Shown here one piece after another: positions 1 through 12,660 of a DNA stretch of 64,000 nt. Position numbers and translations under genes: made by a program. The stretch covers positions 1 to 64,000 of the forward strand of contig JAURVB010010435.1 of the NCBI GenBank assembly GCA_033002965.1. The letters run 5' to 3'. The DNA comes from Piper betle. Its lineage: Eukaryota; Streptophyta; Magnoliopsida; Piperales; Piperaceae. Within the stretch, counting starts at the first letter, position 1; each line of letters begins with the position of its first letter. The notes under the pieces are model-generated. The model was not told the DNA's origin, searched no databases, and saw nothing but the letters and a program-made list of their open reading frames with translations.

Positions 1-103
1 TCGGCTCGGTACACATGTCCTGAAACTGACTCAACTCGAAAAAATAACGGTCGACCTGACCGGTTCAGAATATAAAACCCTAACTCGAATCGTGGGTTTT
101 ACA
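1..103 (-). mobile_element. LTR-A copy a, terminal piece cut by window edge
   Basis: The segment ends in GGGTTTTACA and matches the reverse complement of the first 100 bases of the complete LTR-A copy at 31961. The rest of the copy lies to the left of the window. It sits inside another LTR-A copy (104-646), so it is a younger insertion. Identification comes from pairwise reading with the complete copies. Confidence 0.75.
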
Positions 104-646
104 GGCAGCATGCATAGTAAGCGGTGCGGGTCAAGGGTTTGGGCAAGAAGAAAGGAAAGGTCGGGGAGAGGAAGAAAAGGGCTGGTGGCAAGCTTGTAAA
201 TATTATTTGACTCATCTTCAGCTCGAGTCAAGAATAATAATTAAGTTGCTGTAAATCCTTAAAAAAATTCCATAAAAATCGGGAAAAATCCCATAAAATC
301 AAACAAACACTAAAACATCATAATGATATACTCTAGAACTATCAACCCACCCAAACTGCCCATAACGCGTCCTATTGTGGTAAACGGCCTAAGACTAATT
401 CTACGATCCATTATATAAAAAATAAAAAAAATAACTGGCATACTCTCATATATTTTGATAACTCATTTTGTTCTGCTATATTCATGACTTTATCATCATA
501 TACTTGGGTACACATGACCCTCATAGCTCATACACACGACTGGCGCCGGCTCAATAAATGTGTTCTGAAACTAACTCGACTCGAAACTAAAGGTCAAACC
601 AACCGGTTTTGAATATAAAACCCTCCTTCGAATCGTGGGTTTTACT
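104..646 (-). mobile_element. LTR-A copy b, fragment
   Basis: This is the reverse complement of the 5' part of LTR-A (compare 31961-32460). It includes the AAGGTCGGGGAGAGGAAG stretch, the actcgag block and a GGGTTTTAC end at 637-645, where the final A is mutated to T. Its other portion is displaced by copy a. It holds no credible coding sequence. Confidence 0.7.
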
Positions 647-3200
647 TGCTACAACATGGATAACATGATAACTAGTTTACAAAATAATATAATTACAATA
701 AAATCGATAGAAATTTCAAAAATAAAATAGACAGAATCTCCCCTAAAAGTGCAATTAGGGGTCACCCTGTCAAATCAACATATATAGATAAATAAATTCG
801 GATACATTCATTGCACTATATTTTTCACAAACATTTAATTCGGTCACATAAAAACATTTTCGACATTTAGGTCTCGACCTACCTGTTCATTCTATTCACA
901 TTTCACTTCTAATTGGGTCTTGACCCACCTACAAATTTTCATTCCATCTTTATCATTTGATTTGCAAACTAGTATATAATTCAGATCTTGTTATCAATAT
1001 CCATATCCATTTATCCAAAATCTTCATCATAAGAATTTCATTTTCATAATAAACATATCAAAACAATCAAAATAGTCAAAACAAATGTTCGGTTAGTGAG
1101 AATGTGTGTGTGCAAGGTAAGTCACTGCTTCCAAGCTGACATATCCAATATTTAACCCTCACCTACATATATATAAAGAAAAACGTTAGCAACAATGTTA
1201 TTGGTTCGCAATATAACTATATCACAAACTGGCAAATGAAAGTTGACTCTTGTTTTGAATAAAAATATTTATATACTTCTCGTGAACACTCTTAAGGGTA
1301 TCTACTGAGGAGCCACTGGTCTGCAGAGCTGAAAGCGTCCCAACTGACTAGCCCGATGCCTCTCTTGGCATTTTCTCATTTTCCTGGTCCCTTGGCACTA
1401 CTAGTATATCCTAAGCCCTCTCCATTCCTTCATAATTCTCCTGGTCTTGAGCACGAAAGCTGACTACTCACAGGCGACGCACCTTTAGGACCCTTTGAAT
1501 CACAAGTCCGGACGTATGCAGTACTAATGGTGCATGCTCATGGTACATGCGAGTTGGTTTTCCCATCTCATATGTCACTAAAAACTCGATAAAACTATAT
1601 ATAGGTATGGGAAGGGATTTATATAATATGCCCGAAGGCAAATGCAGTGGATATTATTTTTGAAATCAAACTCGAGGGATCTCATCCTCGAGGGTTATTA
1701 ATCTAGAAAACAGGTTGATTAAATGGCTCGGGTTAAGTGGGATCATATAAAATGCCACTTAACCTGTCCTGCAAGTAATAAAATAATACACAATAGAATA
1801 GAGCCTAAAATAGGGACCTGGTAGAAGCTCCAATCGTGTCCACGTGCCTAGGCAGTGAGCTCCTACTTCGTACCTACACATCAAACTAAAAGCTAACACC
1901 CACTAACTAAATGATGCATCAAACATCATATAGCATACACACACCACATCACATATCAATCACACATAAGTTTTCCTACTCTGCGTTGTATTATATTACA
2001 ATAATTACTTAGTTTACCAAATTAGTTTCTTAACATTCATTTTAATACACTTCATTCAAGCAATTCATATTTTTATTTACACTAAAAATATCTAACATAA
2101 CAATTCATCAAGCCTAGCATGTCATGCAAATAATCATCAATTTTAAATAATTAAATAGTAGGTAATTATACATCGCGTCGTCGGCAATTGAGGACGGCTA
2201 GGGTTTCGTCGCATGTCTCGGTGCTAGAATTTGGCGCACGGCAGCATCCGAAGTTTGTTTAGGTTCGACTGGATGAGCTTGATGGTTGTTGCTAGCGACA
2301 GCTAATCGGCGGGATGGTGGTGGTATGGGTATTGTTGGTACCAGCTCCGTGAGCCCAACGCGTCTACGACGTCAACGAGGTTGGTAGAGGCAACGACTCG
2401 CCGAAAAAAGGGCAAAACAGGGATGGCCGGTGGTGGGGCGACGAGATTAGGTCAGGATGGGTGGCACTGGGCTCTACTCCGATCGGGGAATGTCATGGGA
2501 GGGTCAGCGATGTCGAGGCAGAGACTGGATGGTGACGGCGACGGTCGCTGGAGGCTGAATTGCTGTTGGGAGTGTGGAGCTAGGGCACGGCTCCCTCGCT
2601 TCGGGGCGACGACTGGGGGCACTCAGGGTGGCACAGTGATGGAGCAGCTAGGCTAGGTAGCGTCGTTTGGTGGTGGCAGCGGCGACAAGCAGAGGGGTAG
2701 CATTGAGGGTTTGGGGGAAGAAGAGAAGCGTAGAGAGGAAGAAATGGTTTGGTGGCGTATTGTAAAAAACATGATACGAGTCCGACTCGAGTTAAAAATA
2801 ATAAATAACTCGTAATAAATCCTAAAAAATCAAACAAAATAGGGGAAATTTTCATAAAATATAATACATACCACAACATCACAATGACATGCTCTATAAC
2901 TAATGACTGACCTAAACTATCCTGTAATGCATCCTAATGCGTTATTCGGCCTAAAAAATTCTGCGATCTAATATTAATAAATAAAAAATCTGGGTGCACT
3001 CTCATATATTTTGATAACTCATTCTGCTGCTATCTTCCTGACATTATCATCATATTCTTGGGCACACATCACTCTCATGATTCATAACACACAACCAGTC
3101 TCGGCTTGGTACGCGTGTTCTGAAATTGATTCAACTAAAAATAACGGTCTAATTGTTTGGTTTACACTATAAAATCCTAACGCAAGTCACACATTTTATA
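647..3200 (-). mobile_element. LTR-A copy c, 3'-truncated
   Basis: This long reverse-oriented LTR-A copy runs from the region equivalent to about 34900 of the complete copy down to its 5' terminus, which here reads ATTTTATA at about 3193-3200 (mutated from TTTTACA). The conserved pair of hairpins is present: the ggttaagtgg/ccacttaacc stem at about 1731-1762 and CTCGAGGG..CCTCGAGG at 1671-1694. The distal 3' end is missing. The ORFs at 2381-2656 and 2580-2882 lie in its GC-richer block and have no recognisable domains. Confidence 0.75.
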
Positions 3201-3250
3201 GATGTAAGCCAGAAAAAGTAACATGCCTCATCATCATTGTAGATCTAACT

Positions 3251-3420
3251 CCTAGGAATAAGATTCAAGTAATATCATGCATGAGAAGAAACGTGAGGGC
3301 AATAATTGCAGCAGATCTACCAATACTGTTTACCTCTTAGGAATAAGATTCAAGTAATATCATGCATGAGAAGAATGTAGGGCAATAATTACAGCAGATC
3401 TACCAATACTGTCCAAACAG
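3251..3420. repeat. Tandem duplication, period about 85 bp, two copies
   Basis: The string TAGGAATAAGATTCAAGTAA starts at 3253 and again at 3338. Each is followed by the same catgcatgagaag..cagcagatctaccaatactg sequence with a few differences. The array stops after two units. Confidence 0.85.
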
Positions 3421-5290
3421 GAAACCATGACATGTTTAAAAATATATAATTATTGATTGAAGCACGTAAATGCTCCTGACACAATCATCTACATGAAAAA
3501 AGATCACAAAAATAAAATCCAAGCGGCACATAGACCAATAGCAAGCAAACTCGAGCACAACATACCAAAGAGGGGGGGAGGAAGACTTACCTCCAACGCA
3601 CCAAGGGGAGGTCTCTTGGGCATCCTCTATGAGACCTACAACCCTAGGCCTTAAGGAAGCTTGGAGAGGCTTAGGAGGGCAAGGAAAAGCCAAGGAGGCA
3701 ATGGAGGTCGGAGCAGCAAAAAGAAAGGGGTGAAAAGTGGAGAGAGGTGGGGTTTTATAGAAAAGGGATAACCTACCAGCGCAAGGGTGCTAGCCTTTGC
3801 CAAACTGGACCATAGAGAGCAATGTTGATGACGTAGGAAGTAAGGCTGAATAGAACCAAGAATGATGGCACCTTTGCGCTACCACTAGAAACCCTAATTC
3901 ATCTTTTCCAGCGCAAGGGCATTGGAAGGGTGTTCGCTAAATACAATGACGTGCAAGTATGCACAGTCAAAACAAATATTATAATGATAAATTTTCAAGT
4001 ACCGTCCCATAGAGAAATAAATTTACTTACGTTAATAGTAGAAAATAAAATTAAGAGCAAAACGACAAAAAACAAAATTTTTAGTTTAAGATAAAATTCA
4101 TTCTAAAGTCGAATTTCCCTTAAGATGAAATTAATCTTCATCAGATCTTACTCTTATCTTCTATGATGGCTCCCGCTCCTTCATGCTTCTATTATTTTGC
4201 CTCAATTTCTACCTCCCGCTCCTTCTTGCATTAAGATTTCCCTTACAATCGCATACGGTGTTATATATCTCCCGACATAACGATAACCAAGTCAAAAGAC
4301 TCATCGTATGATGAATTATCAATGACTAATCTAATTAATTTATCCCGAAATTTAAATAAGCCTCATTCTCTAAGAAATAGGTGATCAATCTACTCTTAGC
4401 ATTAAGAACATGATAATTCAAACAATCCAATTAAATAAAAGAATAAGAAGTTGAAATGAATTTAATTAAACAATGTTAAGTTCCATTCTTCTCTACAACG
4501 AAATAAAGGACTACTCCATAATAAAAATAAAAAATATTGTAATGAAGAAACTACTTCTCATTATGAAAGGAAAAAATTACAAAAACTAGAACAACTTCTA
4601 AGCCAAGAGATGAGATATCCCAAATAACAAATGACCACCCATTTATATAGAAGATGAGATGACCATTAGATACATGAATTCAATGAAGGTGTTCACAAAT
4701 TGACGTAGTGTAATTAATTATGGTGTCCAATCAAGTTTGCAACTCCTCGACTTGCTCAACCAAGCCTTAAGTAAGGCACCCCAAAACCATCAACATCCTT
4801 CCTTCCATTTCGAGCTTTGTGAACTCCTTGAAGTAACCATTAGGTGGTGCCAAGTGCCATGACCTTTCAATTCCAAAGTTTAATTTGTTTCATCTTTTTG
4901 CATTATAACGCCAAAATTAAATATATCTCATAAAATATTAATTAACTAGAATATAACAAGAAATATGACCTATTTTAATATAATTATACCTGGGATTTAC
5001 AAAATCACAATAAAAACATGGGTAAATACTCTATACTTTAAATGCTAAACAAAGGGTACCTTTGTGCTAGAGCCAGAGCGTGTACATTTAGGGTTGTGAT
5101 ATAAGAGTTGAGAATATGATACACTGCCTACTTCATTTATGCCTCAAACCCTGATAGAGGGTACTACAGAGCAGTGCAAATTTTGGAATTTATGGCGATT
5201 AGCTCCTTTGCCATGCAAGTATAGTGGTGGGTGATATACTGTAGATGTAGACAGGGCATATGGCAAGATATGTTCATGTTTTATTTGTCG
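3421..5290. other. Unassigned repeat-like DNA, including an inverted LTR-like piece
   Basis: I recognise no protein. The part at about 3560-3790 read in reverse resembles 12170-12350 (shared CCAAGAGACCTCC and cctagggt-gtagg blocks), so both are probably pieces of one gypsy LTR or untranslated leader in opposite orientations. The remainder to 5290 is AT-rich with stops in all frames. ORFs at 3436-3693 and 3457-3654 overlap on opposite strands and look accidental. Confidence 0.5.
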
Positions 5291-5390
5291 TGCTTAGCAT
5301 GTCAACTTTTTGTTTATGATATGATCGCCATGCATAGCATGTCGGCTTTATGTTTATGATATGATCGGTGTGCTTAGTGTGCCAGTTGGA
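5291..5390. repeat. Tandem repeat, period 40 bp, 2.5 copies
   Basis: Units start at 5291, 5331 and 5371 with the pattern tgcttagcatgtc...tttatgatatgatc. The third unit is partial and diverged. It lies immediately left of the LTR-B copy. Confidence 0.8.
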
Positions 5391-5410
5391 TATATTTTAT
5401 TAGTTATTAT

Positions 5411-7991
5411 TGTAACACCCTTAATTGGTTCACTCTCGAACTAGATGAAAACTTTTACGATCGAGTTAAGTCATGTCTAAATCAATTAATAAGTAAAACT
5501 TGAACACTAAATGGACAAAAGCAACCCCCTTGGAGTTTCAAGAAAAGAAGACACTACTAAATGCACAAGCAACACTCAACAAAAAAAGAATGAATGGATG
5601 CATGCAACAACCTAATAAGTAACTATGTGGAATAACATGGCATGAAAAACACCCAACACACAACAACACTAGAATGAGCATATAAATAAAATAAGGGAGT
5701 AAATACACAAAATAACTACTGAACCTAAAAATTGGGTGTCTCTTCTAGAGACATATTATCTTGTATCATTTGTTGACACAAAAATTGGTGAGGGCATACA
5801 TCTCAAATACATCAAATAAAATAAATATAAACACACATCAAATACAAGCAAATACATAAAAAAATACAATGACACATTGAGCATAAGTGTGTATAGCAAC
5901 TATCTGTCGTTCCATCAATGTCAACCCAATATACATGAATACTAAACCTACACATATAATAGAAAAGACATTAGTAACTAGTGTTACTAGTCTAGTAATT
6001 TATCTAATATATATCTCTTCATGAATATAATGGCGCGAGGAGCTATCAAGCTGTAGACAAGATAACATCCTAAACTGAACTGGTGTTGTATCATTCTCAA
6101 TAAATGCTTCTCTCATCAATATCATATTATAGTCTCACTCTCAGGGAAAACACATCTTAAGTCCTCTCCAAACCTCTTTATAACTCTTGACCAATTAGAT
6201 AATGAAATAATATTTCAATAAATAAATAAATAGTTAATATTCATTAACATGAATAATAATAATATCATTGTTATATAATATAAGAATGAATAATTAAATA
6301 CAAATAAATAATAACATACATGTGAACATACAAATAGATAAATAAATATATAAATATATAAATAAAAAAATAAATAAATTTACAATTTAATAAACATAAT
6401 AAGACTAACATTAATCAATAAATATAATATTAATAATAACAAATAATCATATAAACATTCATCATATATAATAAACATATAAATAAATAAATAATTAATT
6501 AATTAAATAAAACAATAAATAACAAAAAATCATCATAACAACCAATCATACTAAACGATGTGAATATGCATCTAAACTAATATAGAAGTTCTCGAATTAC
6601 CGAAAATGGTGAAAGAACGAATGAAAACGGGCTGAACTGGCCTGAACTAAGCTGATCCAGACCAAATCGAAAGTATTGAACCAACTCAGGCTAGAAAATG
6701 GGCCGGGTTGGCTGAGGGGACATAAATAGGAGGAGCAGACTCGGACTAGCGAACTCGGGCACGATCATGCGACACGAACACGGGTGCGCGGATGCAGTCA
6801 CGAGATGGTTGACTGCAAACCGGGTGAATGGGCAAATGGGTAGGACAGAGGGCGGCGGTGCCCGTCCCCGGAGAACATCGACGGCGGTGCAGCTAGTGTT
6901 GTCGTCAATTGGGATCGATAGAGGAGGAAAGGCAGAGCTGCTGGAGGTGTTGATCGGTGGAGTCCGGCCATGAGATGGTTGAAAAATAGCAAGAAAAGGT
7001 GGCGGATAGCCACCGGGTGCGGCGACGTAGCCGGAGGTGATTGCGGTGGTGGCGAAGGACGGTGTCGGTACCAAACCATTGATCTCGGCAAGGGGAAGCC
7101 ATCAAAGTGGTCAAACTGGCTAGAGGTGGTTCGCCGGCACCGGAAAATGGCCCAAAATGTGGTGGCAGTGGCGGCAGCTTTGATTGACTCCACTGCGGCG
7201 GCATCGATGGTCGTGAGTAGTTTGACCGGAAAGCTGGCCGCGAGGCGGTCATAGGGGTGCTAGTCCGGTAGGCGGGGGCGAGGCATAGACTCGCCGGCAG
7301 CGAGCTAAAGTGGTGGCTGCACTAAAGGGTTTTGTTAATTTTGAAATCATGAAAGATCGTGGAAGATCTAAGAAGATAATATGGTGAAGCCAGGGTTGAC
7401 GTGGATGGCTCAAATCTTGCCACATGGCACAATCTAAACGTTCGACAACTCATGGTCTAGTGGGACCCACCTATAGGTATATATAATATACATACAGATG
7501 GAAAGCTCGGATAGAGACAGTCCAAAGTCTAAACTGACTTGAGTCCTAAAATTGACTCTATAGGCGAGAATCAAGGCAAGAAGAGTAAATGGGCCTCAAA
7601 ACCCTAAACGTAATCAAGATGGGCCCACAGGGGAACATTTGAGTAGTCCAAAATTCCTATACTACATGCAAATGAAATACCCAAAAATCCCAAACGGATG
7701 ATAAAGGTTGCAACAACCTAGATTTAAGCCTAAAATCCTAGCTAACTCATAAAAATCATATATATACCTCGTGCATACACTATTAACTCATGCTCTACGG
7801 TATCATATCTAAAAATATCATATGCATATCGGGTATACTCAACCTCCATAAAATGCTCATATGGCCATCTAGGCCCCATACTCATATTTTGAAAATTAGT
7901 CTGACTTGAGCTCGTTCGAACGACTCGATATTGACCTAAACATCAAAAACTAAATTTGGGTAAAACCCTAACCCAAAAATGGGGTTTTACA
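5411..7991 (-). mobile_element. LTR-B copy 1, complete-looking solo LTR-like element (2581 bp)
   Basis: It starts TGTAACACCCTTAATTGG and ends ATGGGGTTTTACA. The same two ends and much of the body recur in the copy at 21760-27006, which is 2.6 kb once its nested insert is removed. No retrotransposon protein is encoded. The flanks (attat / tgtcg) do not form a target duplication, so one side has rearranged; the right side joins LTR-A mid-sequence. Orientation follows the layout of LTR-A (GC-rich block near the TGTAAAACCC end) and is inferred. The ORFs of up to 131 aa on both strands at 6691-7254 sit in its GC-rich block and are probably chance. Confidence 0.7.
6180..6530. repeat. AAAT/AAT-rich simple-sequence tract in LTR-B
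   Basis: This is a long run of aaataaat, aataat and related units. A matching tract occupies the same place in LTR-B copy 2 (about 22440-22880), so it is a family feature rather than a local expansion. Confidence 0.75.
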
Positions 7992-10900
7992 TGTCGGGCT
8001 CGCCGAGTCGGTGCCAATGGTATCCCATACCACCACCATCCCGCTGGTAGCTGCCATTGGCAATAGTCCCAAAAAATAGCCAAAAAGCTGAAACCACCGA
8101 AAATCACCGAAAACCTTATTCGCTGAAATTTGCTAGATCTTCCACCGAACTCATCTAGTGAAACCCAATCAAACTTCGGATGCTGCCGAGCGCCGAATTC
8201 GTGACCTAAGACAAGCAACCAAACCCTAACCAGTGGTCGATTGCCGTCAATCATCATAGCCGATGACAATATATAATTACCTCCAATTTAATTATTTAAA
8301 ATTGATGATTGTTAGCATGACATGTTAAGATTGATTATTAGTCATGAAAATTGCTTGATTGTGAATGAAGTAAAGATTTGTATGATTTGATTGATAGTGA
8401 ATGAATGTTAGTGATCTAATTAAATAACTTAAATTTGAGCATGCTAATTGACTGCAACATAATTTAGAAAAACATAACAAAATTGGTGTAAACAGGATGA
8501 GCTAGGGATATTTCTATTGTGATGAGGATTGTTGATTGTTTAATGGATGATGATTGTATTGTGATGTTCATGATGAGTTGATGCATCATTTAATTAGCAA
8601 GTGTTAGCTTCTATATTTGATGTGTAAGTATGGAGTAGGAACTTGCCACATAGGTGCCCAACCATGATGAGAACTTCAAATAGGCTCGTTTAGAACTTGC
8701 TCTTGATTTATTGTCTCATTCCATCATGTTTTTTTTACAGGTAAGAAGATGTGTCGAGTGGTGGATTTATCATATCCCACTCCACACAAGCTATTTAATC
8801 GATTGTATTTCCAGATTAATAACCTTCGAGGATGAGATCCCTCGAGTTTGTTTTAAACACTCAGATCCAACTCACGATGTCTTCGGGCCTATTATATTGA
8901 ATTCCCTACCTAGGCTTATATGCATGTAGTTTTAGCATTTTCAGTGAGATGGGAGACGAGGGAAAACCGATGGCCACGTCTTGAGATAGGGCGAGCATTT
9001 GTCAAAGTGGGATCTGGAATTGGTGAGCGTTTGTTCCATTCCCGAGGGATCCTAATAACTCCACCTTTGAGTTTCTCAAACCCGAAAAAGTGTAGAGGTG
9101 TACGGGCACTGTTGTGTAGTGCATGTCTAGACTTGTGGTTTTAAAGGGTCCTGAAGGCGCATGCTTAAGAGTATTTAGCTTTTGTACTAAAGGCTAGGAG
9201 TAATACAAAGGATGTAGAGGGTAGAGAGGAAAGAGAATGATTTTCTAGCACAAGGGATAGTTTAAATTGGCCAATGAAAGAGAATGAGATGGAAAGTGGA
9301 CACTGTCGTGCGAGATCGACGGCTCCTAGTTATTGCCCTTATGAGAGTTTTTGAGGAAGAGTGTTGAGGTTTTTATTCAATAGGAAGCCCAGCACTCTTG
9401 TGTCAGTTTGTTATTAATTATTTTAGGGTTGGTAAAGCTTGTTATTGTCGTCTTTTTATTATATATATAAGTGAGAACCGCGACAGATGTGTAACACCCA
9501 AAATAACTTAGATAATTTATCTCAAAATAAATCTTAAATATTATTAAATTAAGGTAATTTAATAATATATATATATATTCATTTCCATAAGCTTTATGGA
9601 TTGACTTTTAGTATTTCGAGTGTGTATGTATTCATAAGTTATGAGAATGTATGATATGGATTGACTTCTCATATTTTGAGAATGTATTTATGACTTATGA
9701 CCTTTCATCTTCATTTTTGTGTTTATATATAGATATGCTTCTCAATTGAGAGGAATGAACTTGTGGGTGTGATGTTTGCTTTCTGCATATTTGTATGTGT
9801 GCTTTCTGTATGATATGAGCATGTTACTTTTTTTATATACACATGTGCATCACTTTGTTATATGTTATGTGTGTTGGTGTGTTTCTCTGTGTTATGTTTG
9901 TTTCTCTGTTCATGGATGTTTTATGAATGTATTCAAGTATGATGAGGCATGTTACTGTTGACCAGATTTCGGTACATGTATGTGTTATGAGAATTTTGAG
10001 ATGTATGGGCCCAGACATTCCAAAATTTTCAATCTAATAAAAGACCAAAATGAGATGTTAAAACCTCATAATTTAACTAGCATACAAACTCAGCGGAAGC
10101 AAATTTTTTAAAAAATTTGCCGAAACCACTCAACAGCTAGCATACATACATAAACATACCACATGCCATACATACATGAAAATCATACATGCATACATAA
10201 TCATACTGTAACATCCTTAAACATATACATGTACCAGAATCTGGTCGTCGATAACATGTTCTGATCATTCTTAAACTTTCATAACATCTACATGTACTAG
10301 AATCTGGTCAACAGTAACATGTTCTGATCATTCTTAAACTCATAACATCTACATGTAGCAGAATCTGGTCGACAGTAACATGCCTCATCATACTTGAATA
10401 CATTTATAAAACATCCATGAACAGAGAAACACACATAACACAGAGAAACACACACAAAACATATACCAACACACATAACATATACCAAAGTGATGCACAT
10501 GTGCATATAAAAAAGTAACATGCTCATATCATACAGAAAAACACACATACGCATATGCAGAAAGCAAACATCACACCCACAAGTTCCTTCCTCTTAATTG
10601 AGAAGCATATCTGTATATAGACAAAAACGAAAATGAAAGGTCATAAGTCATAAATACATTCTCAAAATATGAAAAGTCAATCCATAAAGCTTATGGAAAT
10701 GAATATATATATATATATATATATGTAAATTACTAAATTACGTTAATTTAATATATTTACGACTTATTTCGAGATAAATTACTCGAGTTATTTTTGGGGT
10801 GTTACAAGATGAGCACTGTAGGGACTACGGAGGAGCAGTACTAAAATTGCGCACACATGTACCTGCCGACTATAATTGGTGATATGTTGAACTGTGTAAA

Positions 10901-11377
10901 TAATGAAATTTAAATACTATCAGTAAGCTACTGTAAATATTATGAATGTGAATGAAAATGGAAAGTGGAAAATAAGTAGGGAGAGCTACATAGTGAGGAT
11001 AACTAGAATGTGATGAACATGTGTTTGGATTGTGTTTGCGATTTTCTTGTTATAATTATATATTGTTTGTCGTTGACAGGGTGACCTCTATTGCACTTTT
11101 AGAAGAGACTCTATTCGTTTTGTTTTATAAATTAACTATTTACTTAAAATTTTAGTTCATTTGGTGTGTTTATTTACTTGTTTGTACATCATGACATGCA
11201 TGTAGGACAACATTAGAACCTAAGTATCACATCCATGCTTTGCATGTTACATCACCATCTTGAGACGCTAGTGGTAGATCCGGGTCTACTTAACTGAATC
11301 AAGTAGATTAGCAAATGGTTCAGTCGCCGATAACATTTCCTGGTCGCTGAACGAGTGAACCAAAATGGGGTGTTACA
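7992..11377 (+). mobile_element. LTR-A copy d, 5'-truncated, carrying a nested foldback element
   Basis: The sequence joins LTR-A at the equivalent of about 32845 (TCGGGCTCG..GAGTCGG) and follows it to a clean AAAATGGGGTGTTACA end at 11371-11377. It is interrupted at 9490-10806 by the foldback element plus its 5 bp duplication. About 0.9 kb of the 5' end is missing. The conserved hairpin pair is present but eroded (TTCGAGGATGAGATCC at 8825). Confidence 0.75.
9490..10806. mobile_element. Foldback (palindromic) element with TG..CA ends and 5 bp TSD AGATG
   Basis: It starts TGTAACACCCAAAATAACT and ends AGTTATTTTTGGGGTGTTACA, with AGATG at 9485-9489 and 10807-10811. The first 500 bases (9490 to about 9990) are the inverted complement of the last 500 (about 10300-10806); paired landmarks are aagctttatgg/ccataaagctt and atgcacatgtgcatat on both arms. 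The loop at 9990-10300 contains extra copies of an arm-end motif, giving three direct repeats of ataacatctacatgta..agaatctggtc at about 10200-10380. No transposase is encoded. TG..CA with a 5 bp TSD points to integrase-type insertion, so two inverted LTRs is one reading; a classic foldback DNA transposon is the alternative. Confidence 0.8.
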
Positions 11378-11384
11378 CATCAAT

Positions 11385-11845
11385 TTTGCCCCCCGAGGAG
11401 CGCATTTTCTTGAACGTCTCTTAAACCAAAAGAGGCATGTGATTTAAGTGGAAGGGCAAGCCAATTCCAAGATAAATTGGCCCATTTGAGGTGTTGATGC
11501 GAGTCAGTGAGGTAGCATACGAGCTAGCACTACCACCTAATCTCTCGGTAGTCTACCTAGTGTTTCACATTTCCATCCTGAAGAAGCACATTCCAGATGG
11601 ATCGCACAAGCTGCAATACGAGGAACTTGACGTCTGACCTAACATATCCTTCGAGGATTAGTTTTTTCTGACTCTTGACTGATTTATGAAGACTCTCCAT
11701 ATGAAGTGCCTCTTGTGAAGGTGCATTGGTTACAACAGAAAGTTAAGGAGGCCACATGGGAGTGTGAGGATGAAATGCAGTGTCACTTTCCCAAGCTCTT
11801 CCCAACGAATGACGGTGATTTGAGGTATTAGCATGCTTCCTTTCT
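11385..11845 (+). pseudogene. Ty3/gypsy polyprotein C-terminal remnant (integrase tail / chromodomain region)
   Basis: Translated on the plus strand with frameshifts and stops, this region gives IGPFEVLMRVSEVAYELALP, then an FHISILKKHIPDGSH-type stretch and finally KEATWECEDEM..FPKLFP. These are the hallmarks of the end of a Ty3/gypsy pol, where integrase runs into the chromodomain-like tail. Stops fall inside the conserved stretches, so it is dead. It begins right after the end of LTR-A copy d, which probably cut the older gypsy element. Function follows from family similarity by eye; no alignment was run. Confidence 0.75.
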
Positions 11846-12660
11846 CTTCTTGCTTGTGTGCTATTGTAAGTTGTTTGTGTTTGTTGTCGTGGCATGTAGC
11901 TACGTGGGTACCCCCTCTGTAGGCAAATTTCGAGACAGCAGTAAAACACGGGTAGTTTGCCCGATGGTTTTCGAGTCGGTTTAGTCTTTATTTGGACCGG
12001 GTTAGTTGGGTCTGTCCCTTCTTGTTGTGGCTCGAGTATGATATGATATGTGTTTGCGCGACCTAGCCTCCTTCGGCTTCTTGTGGGCCAGCTTGCCAGT
12101 GCCCAGTGCAAAGGAGCTAGAGAGCGCCTAGGTGCGAGGCCTGTTTTCCTTCTTCTATTAATTCTCCTCTTCCCCTCTATTTTCCACCCTTTCTCCTCTC
12201 AAGCTCCGGCTTCCCTCCCTTTTCTCTTGGCTTCTCTACACCTTCTCCACCCCTTTATAGCTTTCCCTTGTCCTCTTCATGCCAATACTTAACCCTAGGG
12301 TCGTAGGCCTTGAGGTAGGAAGACCCAAGAGACCTCCTCTTGGGTTCCCTTGAGTTAAAGCACTCTCCTAATATTACCTCTTTTCTTGGTTGCATGCTTC
12401 TATCTGTGGGTGTATTAGCTTCTTTGCATTTATATGGTACTTTACGCATGTAGATCTACTTGTTAATAATCATTAGGATTTTGGAATCATGTCATTTGCA
12501 TTTGTATAAAAATAGTTATGTGTTTTTTATTGTATTGTAGTCGCATGCATGTAATGTTTTAGTGTAAAAATCATCTCTCATATGGTAGATTGCTTTATTT
12601 CATGAATTGATCCTTTTGTGTTCACAAGAGATAGATCTACAACTTTTAAGTATCACTTCG
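11846..12660 (+). mobile_element. LTR-like sequence following the gypsy pol remnant
   Basis: It lies directly downstream of the pol end, where a gypsy 3' LTR is expected. It contains a pyrimidine-rich leader (12150-12280) and a segment (12290-12350) that recurs inverted at about 3580-3660. Terminal TG/CA boundaries could not be fixed. ORFs at 11743-12111 (minus) and 12050-12292 (plus) overlap this and are not convincing genes. Confidence 0.45.

Noticed and set aside
9776..10554. Short cysteine/valine-rich ORFs in mirror image (61 and 85 residues)
   Set aside because: They are the same arm sequence of the foldback element read twice; no known peptide family.
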